From: Roseburia sp.
GTDB lineage: Bacteria > Bacillota > Clostridia > Lachnospirales > Lachnospiraceae
Assembly (NCBI GenBank): GCA_023662875.1
Contig: JAMPIG010000010.1
Coordinates: 1 to 58,006, forward strand
Reading direction: 5' to 3'
Length of the DNA stretch: 58,006 nucleotides
Position 1 is the stretch's first letter. Each line of letters opens with the position of its first letter. The notes under the pieces were generated by a model that saw only the letters and a program-made list of their open reading frames with translations, had not been told where the DNA came from and did no database searches. Shown piece by piece: positions 1 through 7,818 of this stretch. Both the position numbers and the translations under genes were made by a program.

Positions 1-1217
1 ACGCCAGAGATACAAGCGCCAAAATCCGGGCGGTCAAGCGGTCCACATTCAAGGCTGGAAAGTATATCGGCGCCTACGCTCCATTCGGCTACCAGAAAAG
101 CCCGGAGGACAAGCACATTCTTGTTCCCGACCCGGCCACCGCTCCCATTGTGAAGCGTATCTTCGACCTTCGCTGTCAGGGTTTCGGCTATCGGAAGATT
201 GCCGCCGTTCTGAATGGCGATAAAATCCTGACGCCCCGTGACTACTACTATTTGCAGGCCGGAAACCCAAACCCCAGAGGTGAGACGCCGTTCTGGAACG
301 ATATAACGGTCAAGGTCATCCTCCAAAATGAGGTGTACCTCGGCCATACGGTCCAGAACAAAACGGGCAATGTCTCCTATAAAATCCACAAGCAGGTGAG
401 CAAGCCCCGGACGGAGTGGATACGGGTGGAGGGTACACATGAGCCGCTGATTTCTCAGGAGGTCTGGGATTTGGTGCGGAGCATCGAACAGAACCAGCGG
501 CGAAACCGGACAGCGAAAGACGGGACTGTGCATCTCTTTTCGGGCATCCTCGTCTGTATGGATTGCGGCTCAGTCATGCGTCATCAGGGGAACTACCACA
601 AGTGCAAGGACGGTTCCCCGGTCAAGTCCACCTATGAAAGCTATCTGTGCAATCGGTACTGCTCCAGCGGGAAAGGCACTTGCACCGCCCACACAATGAA
701 CCAGCGCGTTTTGATTGAAGTCGTACTGGCAGACATCCGCATGAAAGCGGAATGGGCGAGGAATGACCCCGCCGCGCTGGTCGCGCAAATCCAGACCCAG
801 CGCAGAGCGGCATCCGCCGAGCAAATGAAGCAGACCAGACTGACACTGACCGCCATTGAGAAGCGGCTTGCGGAGTTGGGAAAGCTCGTCCAGGCAATTT
901 ACGAGGACAAGGTGATGGGACGCATCCCGGAGACTGTGTGCATCCAGCTTATGAACCAGTACGAGGCCGAACGTGCCGAGAAGCTGGAGCAGAAAGCCCG
1001 CTTGTCCAGCGAACTGGAAACCTACCAGCAGGAAACAGATGATGTCCAGCAGTGGATGAGCATTATCCGCGAGTACACCAAGCTGGAGGAATTGGACCGC
1101 CCCACGCTCCTGCGGCTTATCAAGAAAATCGAGGTTGGGGATAAGAAGGTCGAGGACGGGCGCACATTCAGGGACATCCGCATCCACTACAACTTTGTCG
1201 GGTATATCGAAGCCTGA
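1..1217 (+). CDS. Large serine site-specific recombinase, 5' end outside window
   Basis: The frame is open from the window edge, so the N-terminal resolvase domain with the catalytic serine is missing here. What is visible is the recombinase domain (AYAPFGYQKSP through GYRKIAAVLN), then a zinc-ribbon (CMDCG ... YLCNRY ... GKGTC), a long charged coiled coil, and a C-terminal segment ending DIRIHYNFVGYIEA like the DUF4368 tail of TnpX/TndX-type recombinases. Such enzymes excise and integrate mobilisable elements, and their gene normally lies at the very end of the element. A GTG at 150 is an internal codon, not the start. The next gene, on the other strand, is an ABC permease that looks cut off, which fits insertion into it. 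Family assignment is firm; the element type is inferred. Confidence 0.9.
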   Translation, partial: ARDTSAKIRAVKRSTFKAGKYIGAYAPFGYQKSPEDKHILVPDPATAPIVKRIFDLRCQGFGYRKIAAVLNGDKILTPRDYYYLQAGNPNPRGETPFWNDITVKVILQNEVYLGHTVQNKTGNVSYKIHKQVSKPRTEWIRVEGTHEPLISQEVWDLVRSIEQNQRRNRTAKDGTVHLFSGILVCMDCGSVMRHQGNYHKCKDGSPVKSTYESYLCNRYCSSGKGTCTAHTMNQRVLIEVVLADIRMKAEWARNDPAALVAQIQTQRRAASAEQMKQTRLTLTAIEKRLAELGKLVQAIYEDKVMGRIPETVCIQLMNQYEAERAEKLEQKARLSSELETYQQETDDVQQWMSIIREYTKLEELDRPTLLRLIKKIEVGDKKVEDGRTFRDIRIHYNFVGYIEA

Positions 1218-1320
1218 CATGAAAAACCCTGGTTTCCGACCGGGGTACATACCAATCACAACCGTTTCGCCGGTTGCCAATATGCACATCCTTCTTTATG
1301 CAAGGTTGACTGATAATAGA
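1..1320. mobile_element. Right end of an integrative element (approximate)
   Basis: Two things support an element end here: the recombinase gene stops at 1217, and the convergent FtsX permease loses family-like sequence near 1315 and ends in unrelated codons at 1256. The 100 bp between contain short hairpins (ACCC/GGGT around 1226-1247 and AACCG/CGGTT around 1259-1275). The other end lies left of the window. The exact crossover cannot be placed without an empty site for comparison. Confidence 0.6.
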
Positions 1321-3667
1321 GAACAAAATGAATGATCAGGCTTACCGGCAATGCCAATACAAGCGCTTTTATTCCGTATAGGGCAGCCTCCAAAAGCAAC
1401 ATGCGGTTCAGTCCTTTTGTCGTCATTCCGACAGAACGCAACACCGCAAATTCACTCCGCCGCACATAAATCGTATCGGACATGGTATTGCACACGTTCA
1501 ATCCAATCATAAGGATCATCAGCACGGCAAAAATACAAACCGATAACTTCAGGATCAAATAAATCTGTCTCATATTTTCCGTTGCCGCCGCCACATCCAT
1601 CGTCTGAAAATATCCCATGTCAGTCAGACACTCCGCAGTTTCCCTGTGCTGTGATGTGCTGATATTCACATAGACATAGGTATCATTATCCAGCATCCAA
1701 TCAAAACAGGACAGCGGTAAAACCAATATGGCCCGGTCACGGACAAAGAGGGACTGATATTTTGCATTTTCTCCGTTTATTACATCCTGAACGATAATCT
1801 CCGGAAGCTTTGCTTCGTCCAAATCGAGGCGCAGCGAGGCACCGCTTTCGATCCTGAACGGAGAACCGGCCACCACGCTTTTTTGGGATACTCCGTAATT
1901 TCCGGTTGCAGCGTTAATCAAAATTCCACGATTTGACGCCGGATCACAGGCAGACGCATCAAAGTCATTTTCCCTGCAAAGCTCCGCAAAATGCTCCTGA
2001 TCCAAACCCACCGCATAAATTTCAGCCATATTTTCATCGCTGAAATATCCGATCATATCCGGATTGATTTGCGTCTTTTCCACTGTTGTTGTCAGGTATC
2101 TCGCCAGATACCAGGAGATATCCGCAGATATGTTTTCGCCCGAAAGTCCCTTTATCGCTTCCGGCAGTTCCTTATATTGCAAAACCGTAATGACGTCTGT
2201 GTAACGGGAACCGTCCTCCCGCATATCCATCGAAACCTGATAAGTCATAAAGTCCGCCAGGCTATACAAAGATAAGCCGATTACTACCGCCAAAAAGACG
2301 GAACCTGTAATCGCCCGGAAACGCTTTGGATTCCGACGGATATTTCTGGAAGCCAATGCCCCGTAAACGCCAAATACAACAGACGCCAATCCCTTATGCG
2401 GCAGTTTTTTCTTCTTTACCCGATAGATGTTCGACTGCCGTATCACCTCAATTACCGTTACTTTTCCTGCCATCCGTCCCGGCGCTGCGCTTGCAAAAAT
2501 CAGGGCTGTCATCCCGGACGCTGCGCAGAGCAGTAAGATCCATACAGGGAAGCGTAAGGTCAGCCGAATCGAGCCAACCGCAAAAGCAGTCTGAAATGTC
2601 TGACGAATCAATAACAGCACAAGGAAAGCCAGACCAATCCCGGCAATCAATCCCATGGGAATCCCTACAACGCCCAGAAAGAACGCTTCCAACCGTATGC
2701 TGGCTCTTTTTTGCTTTTTTGTCGCTCCTATGCTGGAAAGTATCCCTAATTGTTTTATTCTTTCCTGCAAGGAAATCGACAGCACATTACTGATCATGGC
2801 CGCAGAGACTGCGCAGAGCAGCAAAATAATACACACGACCGACAAAAACAGCTTTCGCATTCCTTTCCCTGCCGTGACTCCGTAATAGAAAAGCAATGCG
2901 GAATGAAAGGATGATACCTGCCCGCCTATGTCAGCCGCATTCTTTTCTGCAAGCTCATATACTGCTTTGGAAATCTCTCCCACTTTCACATACGCCGTTA
3001 AGTTTTGTGCCGTACTTGTCAGATCGACGCCTGTAAACGCATTAAAATTTCCTGCCACCTCCGAACCGCTTATGTCGGACAGAATACCGACAATTAACCA
3101 GGTTCTCTCCTGCGCTGGGTGAAAGCTCTCGCGGCTTCCCATGTAATTTGTCAACCCATACAGCACCGCATCTATTTCATCCCATATCCTCGAACCGACA
3201 GAAAGAGTAATCGTTTCTCCGACAGAAAACGACAAATCATTCTTTTCCAAAAAACTTTCCGTTAAGACAATCTCGTTCTCATTTGCCGGATAACAGCCTT
3301 GAAGAAGATACTGTGTGAGCGCAAAATTTTCGATAAATGACCGGTCAACCCCTGCGATTGCAAGAAGAGATTTATTCGATTTCTCTCCGTAAAAGCTGTT
3401 TCCCACAAAAGAGAGCAACGAAACATCTTCTACATCCTCTTTCTTCTTTAAGCTTTCCGCCTGCTGCAGGGATAAATTTTCAATGCTGTATTCGTAGTCT
3501 CCGCCATACGCTTTCTCCTTTGTCTGCAAAAATTCCAGCATGGACCAGGAACCGCATAGAACAGCCGTCATCATCCCAACCGATAAAATAATGGTAAGTA
3601 TTGTAAGCAGGGTTCTCTTTTTGTTCATCTTCAACCCGCGGAGCGTAAGTGTGTAGATCACTTCCAT
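1256..3667 (-). CDS. FtsX/MacB-type ABC transporter permease, C-terminus apparently replaced by element sequence
   Basis: An 803-residue permease with an N-terminal membrane anchor, an extracytoplasmic region, a first FtsX domain (about residues 275-390, motif LQERIKQLGILSSIGATKKQ), a second extracytoplasmic region, and a second FtsX domain from about 700 (VRRSEFAVLRSVGMTTKGLNR). It is translationally coupled to the ATPase upstream by a TAATG overlap. The second FtsX domain should end with a further transmembrane helix. Here the reading frame passes LIIHFVLYYQ and then runs through polar codons (HKEGCAYWQPAKRL) into a stop inside the recombinase-proximal sequence. The last helix is therefore missing, and the transporter is probably impaired unless the element excises. 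Confidence 0.85.
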   Translation of the reverse strand: MEVIYTLTLRGLKMNKKRTLLTILTIILSVGMMTAVLCGSWSMLEFLQTKEKAYGGDYEYSIENLSLQQAESLKKKEDVEDVSLLSFVGNSFYGEKSNKSLLAIAGVDRSFIENFALTQYLLQGCYPANENEIVLTESFLEKNDLSFSVGETITLSVGSRIWDEIDAVLYGLTNYMGSRESFHPAQERTWLIVGILSDISGSEVAGNFNAFTGVDLTSTAQNLTAYVKVGEISKAVYELAEKNAADIGGQVSSFHSALLFYYGVTAGKGMRKLFLSVVCIILLLCAVSAAMISNVLSISLQERIKQLGILSSIGATKKQKRASIRLEAFFLGVVGIPMGLIAGIGLAFLVLLLIRQTFQTAFAVGSIRLTLRFPVWILLLCAASGMTALIFASAAPGRMAGKVTVIEVIRQSNIYRVKKKKLPHKGLASVVFGVYGALASRNIRRNPKRFRAITGSVFLAVVIGLSLYSLADFMTYQVSMDMREDGSRYTDVITVLQYKELPEAIKGLSGENISADISWYLARYLTTTVEKTQINPDMIGYFSDENMAEIYAVGLDQEHFAELCRENDFDASACDPASNRGILINAATGNYGVSQKSVVAGSPFRIESGASLRLDLDEAKLPEIIVQDVINGENAKYQSLFVRDRAILVLPLSCFDWMLDNDTYVYVNISTSQHRETAECLTDMGYFQTMDVAAATENMRQIYLILKLSVCIFAVLMILMIGLNVCNTMSDTIYVRRSEFAVLRSVGMTTKGLNRMLLLEAALYGIKALVLALPVSLIIHFVLYYQSTLHKEGCAYWQPAKRL

Positions 3668-4347
3668 TACCGAATCACCTCATCCCTCGCCAGCGTCCCG
3701 TCCTGAATCTCCAAAAGGCGGTCAGCCTGCATTGCAACTTCCCTGTCATGGGTAATCAGGATAATCGTCTGTTTATAGGCACGGTTCGATTTTTTTAAAA
3801 GCTCCATAATATCCTGTGCGTTTTTCGTATCAAGATTTCCCGTCGGTTCATCCGCCAACACAATGGCCGGGGCGTTGATCAGCGCCCGCCCAATAGATGC
3901 CCGCTGCTGCTGTCCGCCGGACAACTGGCTCGGAAGATGCTTTCTTCTTTTGACTAATCCCAACGCCTTCAGCAATTCTGCCAGCCGTTCCCTGTTGACT
4001 CGCTTACCGTCCAATTTTACGGGCAGGCAGATATTTTCCTCCACCGTCAAAACAGGAATCAGATTATAAAACTGATAGATCAGGCCTACCTGCCGCCTTC
4101 TGAAAATTGCCAACGCCTCCTCATCCTGTTCGTATACATCTTCACCGTTCACAAAAACCTTGCCCTCTGTCGGCCTGTCAATCCCTCCCAAAATATGAAG
4201 CAGCGTCGATTTTCCGGAGCCGGACGCCCCGATCACCGCTATAAACTCCCCCTTTTCAACGGAAAAGGAAACGTTTTTCAAGGCCTGAACCGGAACTTCC
4301 CCGGTATCATAGGTCTTACTGATATTTTCAACTCTTAAAATCTCCAT
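3667..4347 (-). CDS. ABC transporter ATP-binding protein (LolD/SalX type)
   Basis: A 226-residue ATPase starting MEILRVENISKTYDTG behind a GGAGGAG ribosome site; longer readings upstream lack one. Walker A is GASGSGKST, the Q-loop lies at YQFYNL, the signature is LSGGQQQR and Walker B is VLADEPTGNLD, followed by the H-loop LITHD. It would energise the permease encoded immediately downstream (TAATG overlap). The order regulator, kinase, ATPase, permease is that of Vex/Bce-like modules that sense or expel peptide antibiotics. The substrate cannot be read from sequence. Confidence 0.93.
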   Translation of the reverse strand: MEILRVENISKTYDTGEVPVQALKNVSFSVEKGEFIAVIGASGSGKSTLLHILGGIDRPTEGKVFVNGEDVYEQDEEALAIFRRRQVGLIYQFYNLIPVLTVEENICLPVKLDGKRVNRERLAELLKALGLVKRRKHLPSQLSGGQQQRASIGRALINAPAIVLADEPTGNLDTKNAQDIMELLKKSNRAYKQTIILITHDREVAMQADRLLEIQDGTLARDEVIR

Positions 4348-4395
4348 GCCATCTCCTCCTATACCCCATGACTGCAAATCTAACGGCGTGCAGAT

Positions 4396-4438
4396 AGTAT
4401 AGCGTTTCCATGTGACTGGTTTCTGACTTTTTTCTAAC
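4396..4438 (-). promoter_or_regulatory. Probable response-regulator-controlled promoter of the ABC genes
   Basis: On the minus strand a TATACT -10 box (4396-4401) is preceded not by a good -35 but by three direct repeats spaced exactly 11 bp: TGACT at 4413, TGACT at 4424 and TAACA at 4435 (plus-strand reading). Tandem 10-11 bp repeats over the -35 position are typical of OmpR-family regulators, and such a regulator is encoded just upstream. The binding is inferred. Confidence 0.5.
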
Positions 4439-4458
4439 AAAAACGTCACATAAAAAGA

Positions 4459-4478
4459 ACTGTGCCATTTTACACAGT
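4459..4478 (-). terminator. Hairpin terminator overlapping the kinase stop codon
   Basis: ACTGTG/CACAGT arms flank an 8-nt loop. On the minus strand the hairpin is followed by TTCTTTTTAT. It would separate the regulator-kinase pair from the ABC genes, fitting a separate promoter in the 120-bp gap. Confidence 0.5.
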
Positions 4479-5477
4479 CCCCTGATAAAAGCAAATTGTA
4501 AATTTTGCGCCGCCCAAATCTCCGTTTTCCGCATAGATTGTTCCGTTTTCATTTTTAATAATCGTTTTTGCCAAGGCAAGTCCGATGCCCGCGCCGTTTA
4601 CGCTTCTGTGATTGCTCTGGTAGAAACGCTCAAAAATATGCGGCAGATCCTTTTTCGTAAAACCGGAGCCGTTATCTGTAATTACCAATTCCGTCAATAA
4701 CGGTCTGCTGTGCGCGGCAATTTCTATTTTTCCGCCTGCGGGCGTATGTTCAATGCAGTTCTTCAAAATATTGCCGACAGCCTGTGCCGTCCATTCCAAA
4801 TCAGCGCTGATTACTGCGCTATCCGGAATATCTGCAACGATCTCCTGTTCCTTCAATTCTGCGGAAATCGCCAAAGGACGAAGTGCCTGAGCGACAATAT
4901 CATTGACGCAAACCTTCTGAAAATCCAGTGAGACTGCCCCCGCATCAAACCGGGATATTTTAAGTAAGGTTGTAATCAGCCACTCCATTCTTGACAACAG
5001 CACGACCTGCTCCTGCGCGAGCGCAAGCCTCTGCTTTTCGCTGACCTGTTCCCCGGAAAGCGACGCGCTTAACAGGTTAAGCGATGTCAGGGGCGTTTTT
5101 AACTGATGTGAAATATCCGCCAGAGCGTCGGCCAGATAGCTTTTTTCCCTCTTCAGGCTTTCCGCCTGCTCCGACAAACGCACCGTCATTTTCGCCAATT
5201 CATCCTGCAGCACATATAGCTCGCCTTCCTGATATTTTTGAAAACTGACCGTCTCATTGCCATGGAGAACCCTGTCTATATCCGCGCTAAGCTCCGCTAT
5301 TTTTCGATAGCGCCTGTAAGTAAAGATAAGAGAAATCATACAGAGCGACAAACAGGCGGCAATCACGGGCAAACCGTAGAGCCCTGCCGTCAGACATCCG
5401 GCAAGGCCCCATAGAACCGATATCGCCACGCACACTACGAACTGGCATTTTACTTCTTTATTTCTCCAGAAACTCAT
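4470..5477 (-). CDS. Sensor histidine kinase of the ABC-associated two-component pair
   Basis: A 335-residue kinase with two N-terminal transmembrane helices (about 12-30 and 35-53) and almost no extracellular loop, then a HAMP-like linker and a HisKA domain with the phospho-accepting His at about residue 124 (DISHQLKTPLTS). The HATPase domain shows N (ILKNCIEHT), G1 (DNGSGF), F (HIFERFYQ) and G2 (GAGIGLAL) boxes. The short-loop architecture is usual for intramembrane-sensing kinases that rely on a partner ABC transporter to detect peptide antibiotics. It directly follows the response regulator gene (stop and start adjacent at 5478/5477). A truncated permease would be expected to compromise sensing. 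Confidence 0.9.
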   Translation of the reverse strand: MSFWRNKEVKCQFVVCVAISVLWGLAGCLTAGLYGLPVIAACLSLCMISLIFTYRRYRKIAELSADIDRVLHGNETVSFQKYQEGELYVLQDELAKMTVRLSEQAESLKREKSYLADALADISHQLKTPLTSLNLLSASLSGEQVSEKQRLALAQEQVVLLSRMEWLITTLLKISRFDAGAVSLDFQKVCVNDIVAQALRPLAISAELKEQEIVADIPDSAVISADLEWTAQAVGNILKNCIEHTPAGGKIEIAAHSRPLLTELVITDNGSGFTKKDLPHIFERFYQSNHRSVNGAGIGLALAKTIIKNENGTIYAENGDLGGAKFTICFYQGTV

Positions 5478-6158
5478 TTACTCACCCACCTTATATCCGA
5501 GCCCCCTCACCGTAACCAAAATCTCAGGGTTCTGCGGATCTTCCTCTATTTTGTCACGCAGACGTTTCATATAGACTGTCAGTGTATTGTCATTGATAAA
5601 TTCTCCGCTCGCATCCCAGATCAGTTCAAGCAGGTTCCGTCTTGAAAATACGACCCCCTGATTTTGCATGAAAATCAGCAAAAGCCGATACTCCAATGCG
5701 GAAAGATGAAGCTCCTTATCTTTTTTTCTGACCACCGCCTTTTTCGTGTCAACCGAAATGTCCCTGCAGACTAAAATTTCCTTTTTCCCGTTTTTTTCAT
5801 TTGTCCGACGTAATACCGTATGTATTCTGGCAAGAAGCTCCCTGGGACGGAAGGGTTTGCTGATATAATCGTCCGCCCCAAGCTCAAGCCCGGTCACAAC
5901 ACTGTATTCATCGTCACAGGCAGTCAAGAAAATAACCGGAATATTGGTCTGTTTCTTAATCGCGGAACATATCGCAAAGCCGTTTCCGTCGGACAATGCA
6001 ATATCCAGCAGCACAAGATCAAAGCTTGCCGTACTGATTTTCTCGATCGCGCCAAGCTGCCCGTCTACGCTTTCAACCAGACAATCCTCGCTTTGTAAAA
6101 AGACAGTCAGGGAAGAAACGATACTCTTATCGTCCTCAACCAATAATATCCTTATCAT
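5478..6158 (-). CDS. OmpR-family response regulator
   Basis: 226 residues. The receiver domain has the acidic pair ED at 8-9, the phosphorylation Asp at about 52 (LVLLDIALSDG), T/A at about 81 and Lys at 102. The C-terminal winged helix ends in the usual LVTVRGLGYKVGE. It is the first gene of the module and probably controls the ABC promoter at 4396-4438, where 11-bp direct repeats occur. A 107-bp gap separates it from the AraC gene upstream. Confidence 0.93.
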   Translation of the reverse strand: MIRILLVEDDKSIVSSLTVFLQSEDCLVESVDGQLGAIEKISTASFDLVLLDIALSDGNGFAICSAIKKQTNIPVIFLTACDDEYSVVTGLELGADDYISKPFRPRELLARIHTVLRRTNEKNGKKEILVCRDISVDTKKAVVRKKDKELHLSALEYRLLLIFMQNQGVVFSRRNLLELIWDASGEFINDNTLTVYMKRLRDKIEEDPQNPEILVTVRGLGYKVGE

Positions 6159-6265
6159 ATCTGTTTTTCTCCCATCGAAAGCAAAATAACGCTTTATGCG
6201 CTCGTTCCAGCTTTTTTTCTTCGCCGTAAGGGAATAAATTCGCCCGGCGCTCTTCCGCGTAAAGG

Positions 6266-7438
6266 TTACCGCGTCCTCTGCCGGTAGCTCTGGGGCGTCT
6301 CCCCCGTCAGCCTCCGGAATACGGACTGAAAATAGCTCTGGGACGAATAGGAAAGGGCCGCGGCGATATCGGCGATCGACATCTCCGTAAAGGTTAAAAG
6401 CTCCTTCGCCGTCAGAACCTTCTGCCCTGCGATATAGGCGGGCAGAGTCATCCCCGTCTCCCGATGAAAACAGGAGGAAAGATACTCCTTGGAAAGATGA
6501 ACCTCCTCCGCCAGCTCCCCTGCCGTCAGCTTTTTCTGAATATTGCGGCGGATATAGCGGATCGCCTTCCGGACATGCGGATTGGAGGACTGCGGATTGA
6601 CAGCCCGGTCAACCTGCTCGCTGTAATAGACGGCAATCTCCCTGTTCTGATTAAGACGCATCAGCTCATTCGTTGTCCGGCAGCCTTCGATCTGCCGAAG
6701 ATAAGCCGCGCCAATCCGATGACTGATCTCCGGCTCCAGCCCTCCGGAGATGGCCGCGCGCTGGCAAAGCGAATTTAAAATAATCAGCGCGTTTTTCTGC
6801 TGGCGTATCGCCGTTTCCGCAAGCTCCGGCATACTGCCGGGATAGGCCGCCATCCGTCGTATCTGATCCGGCATCCCGTACTGTACATAATATAAAATCC
6901 TCTTTTCGTAGTCCGCCGCAGCCCTGTCGTCATACGCCGCAGCCCCGCCGCCCCGGTGAAGCTCCCTGTGCATCTCCCGGTTCGGGGAATCCGGCAGCGT
7001 TTCGCGGATTTCCTGATTTACCATCCCGTAAAGCAACAGCAGAAGCCGGATAAACTTTTCCGTACTGCAGGCCTCGCAGGCATTCAGGTACAGGGTAACC
7101 TCCCGAAGATCGCCTTCCAGCAGAAACGGTTCGCCTGCAGAAAGGATCCGTTCCAGATCCTGCTCCCGGAGTCTGTCTGCGCGCACCGGCCCGGCAAAAA
7201 CGGTTTCACCGGAGAACTTATTGATCACCCGCCCAAAGAGAAGTCTCTCCTCCGTCAGGACATAACAGGGATTCTCCTCCCGCCCCTCTGTCAGGGGAAC
7301 CCAAGGCGATACCATATCTACGGAAACTGGATACGGCGCGAAGGCATAAAGGCAGGCCTCCCCCCGGTACAGTGCAAGCGGAACGGACGTCAGAGCGGAT
7401 AGCTGCATCAATTCGTGTCGCTGAAGTTCCTGATCCAT
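6266..7438 (-). CDS. AraC-family transcriptional regulator
   Basis: 390 residues. The C-terminal 100 residues form a double helix-turn-helix of the AraC/XylS type (LTAGELAEEVHLSKEYLSSCFHRETGM, then SIADIAAALSYSSQSYFQSVFRRLTG). The N-terminal 280 residues are an uncharacterised effector or oligomerisation region. It is transcribed divergently from the GH78 rhamnosidase gene at 7819, with a 380-bp shared intergenic region, so control of that gene is the natural guess. Its own leader contains two copies of a 39-bp palindromic repeat. It could alternatively be the activator of the 21-bp-spaced operators further right; the sequence does not decide this. Confidence 0.9.
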   Translation of the reverse strand: MDQELQRHELMQLSALTSVPLALYRGEACLYAFAPYPVSVDMVSPWVPLTEGREENPCYVLTEERLLFGRVINKFSGETVFAGPVRADRLREQDLERILSAGEPFLLEGDLREVTLYLNACEACSTEKFIRLLLLLYGMVNQEIRETLPDSPNREMHRELHRGGGAAAYDDRAAADYEKRILYYVQYGMPDQIRRMAAYPGSMPELAETAIRQQKNALIILNSLCQRAAISGGLEPEISHRIGAAYLRQIEGCRTTNELMRLNQNREIAVYYSEQVDRAVNPQSSNPHVRKAIRYIRRNIQKKLTAGELAEEVHLSKEYLSSCFHRETGMTLPAYIAGQKVLTAKELLTFTEMSIADIAAALSYSSQSYFQSVFRRLTGETPQSYRQRTR

Positions 7439-7621
7439 GGCTCATTCCTTTCGTGTTTTCCATTCTGTGTTTTCCGTTCCTGTTTCCTGCGCGCTTTCTG
7501 CTCGCGTTTCCCTTCCGCGATTTCCTCTCGCGTCCCATCCGTGATGTGATCTCGCGCTTTCCCATATGTCTTATGTCCGCATCTTCCTGCCTCTTTCCGA
7601 CAGAAATCATATTATTTTACG

Positions 7622-7700
7622 ATTTTTATTCAGCCTTAGGATTTTATGATAGCCCTTGGATAATAAAATCCGCCTTAGGATTTTATTATATTACTTAAAA
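7622..7700. repeat. Two copies of the 39-bp palindromic repeat
   Basis: CTTAGGATTTTAT begins units at 7635 and 7674, 39 bp apart. Each unit pairs GGATTTTAT(T/G)AT with an ATAATAAAATCC arm. The same unit with the same period occurs about 4.5 times at 49965-50140. On the minus strand the array carries TATAAT and lies upstream of the AraC gene. The rest of the 380-bp gap (7701-7818) is AT-rich and ends with the AAGGAGG site of the rhamnosidase gene. Confidence 0.85.
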
Positions 7701-7818
7701 AATTGAAATACAAGTTCGACCGCCGGGGGTAAAATAAAAGGCAGCAAGGTTTCTTACAAAATAAAGGAAACAGCATTATCTTAAAATATCTGTAAAACGG
7801 GAATCCAAGGAGGTAAAC

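Noticed and set aside
7700-7740. Shared AATACAA...CCGGGG motif at 7711-7730 and 10567-10580
   Set aside because: Short and unevenly spaced similarity in the two AraC-linked gaps; too weak to call an operator.
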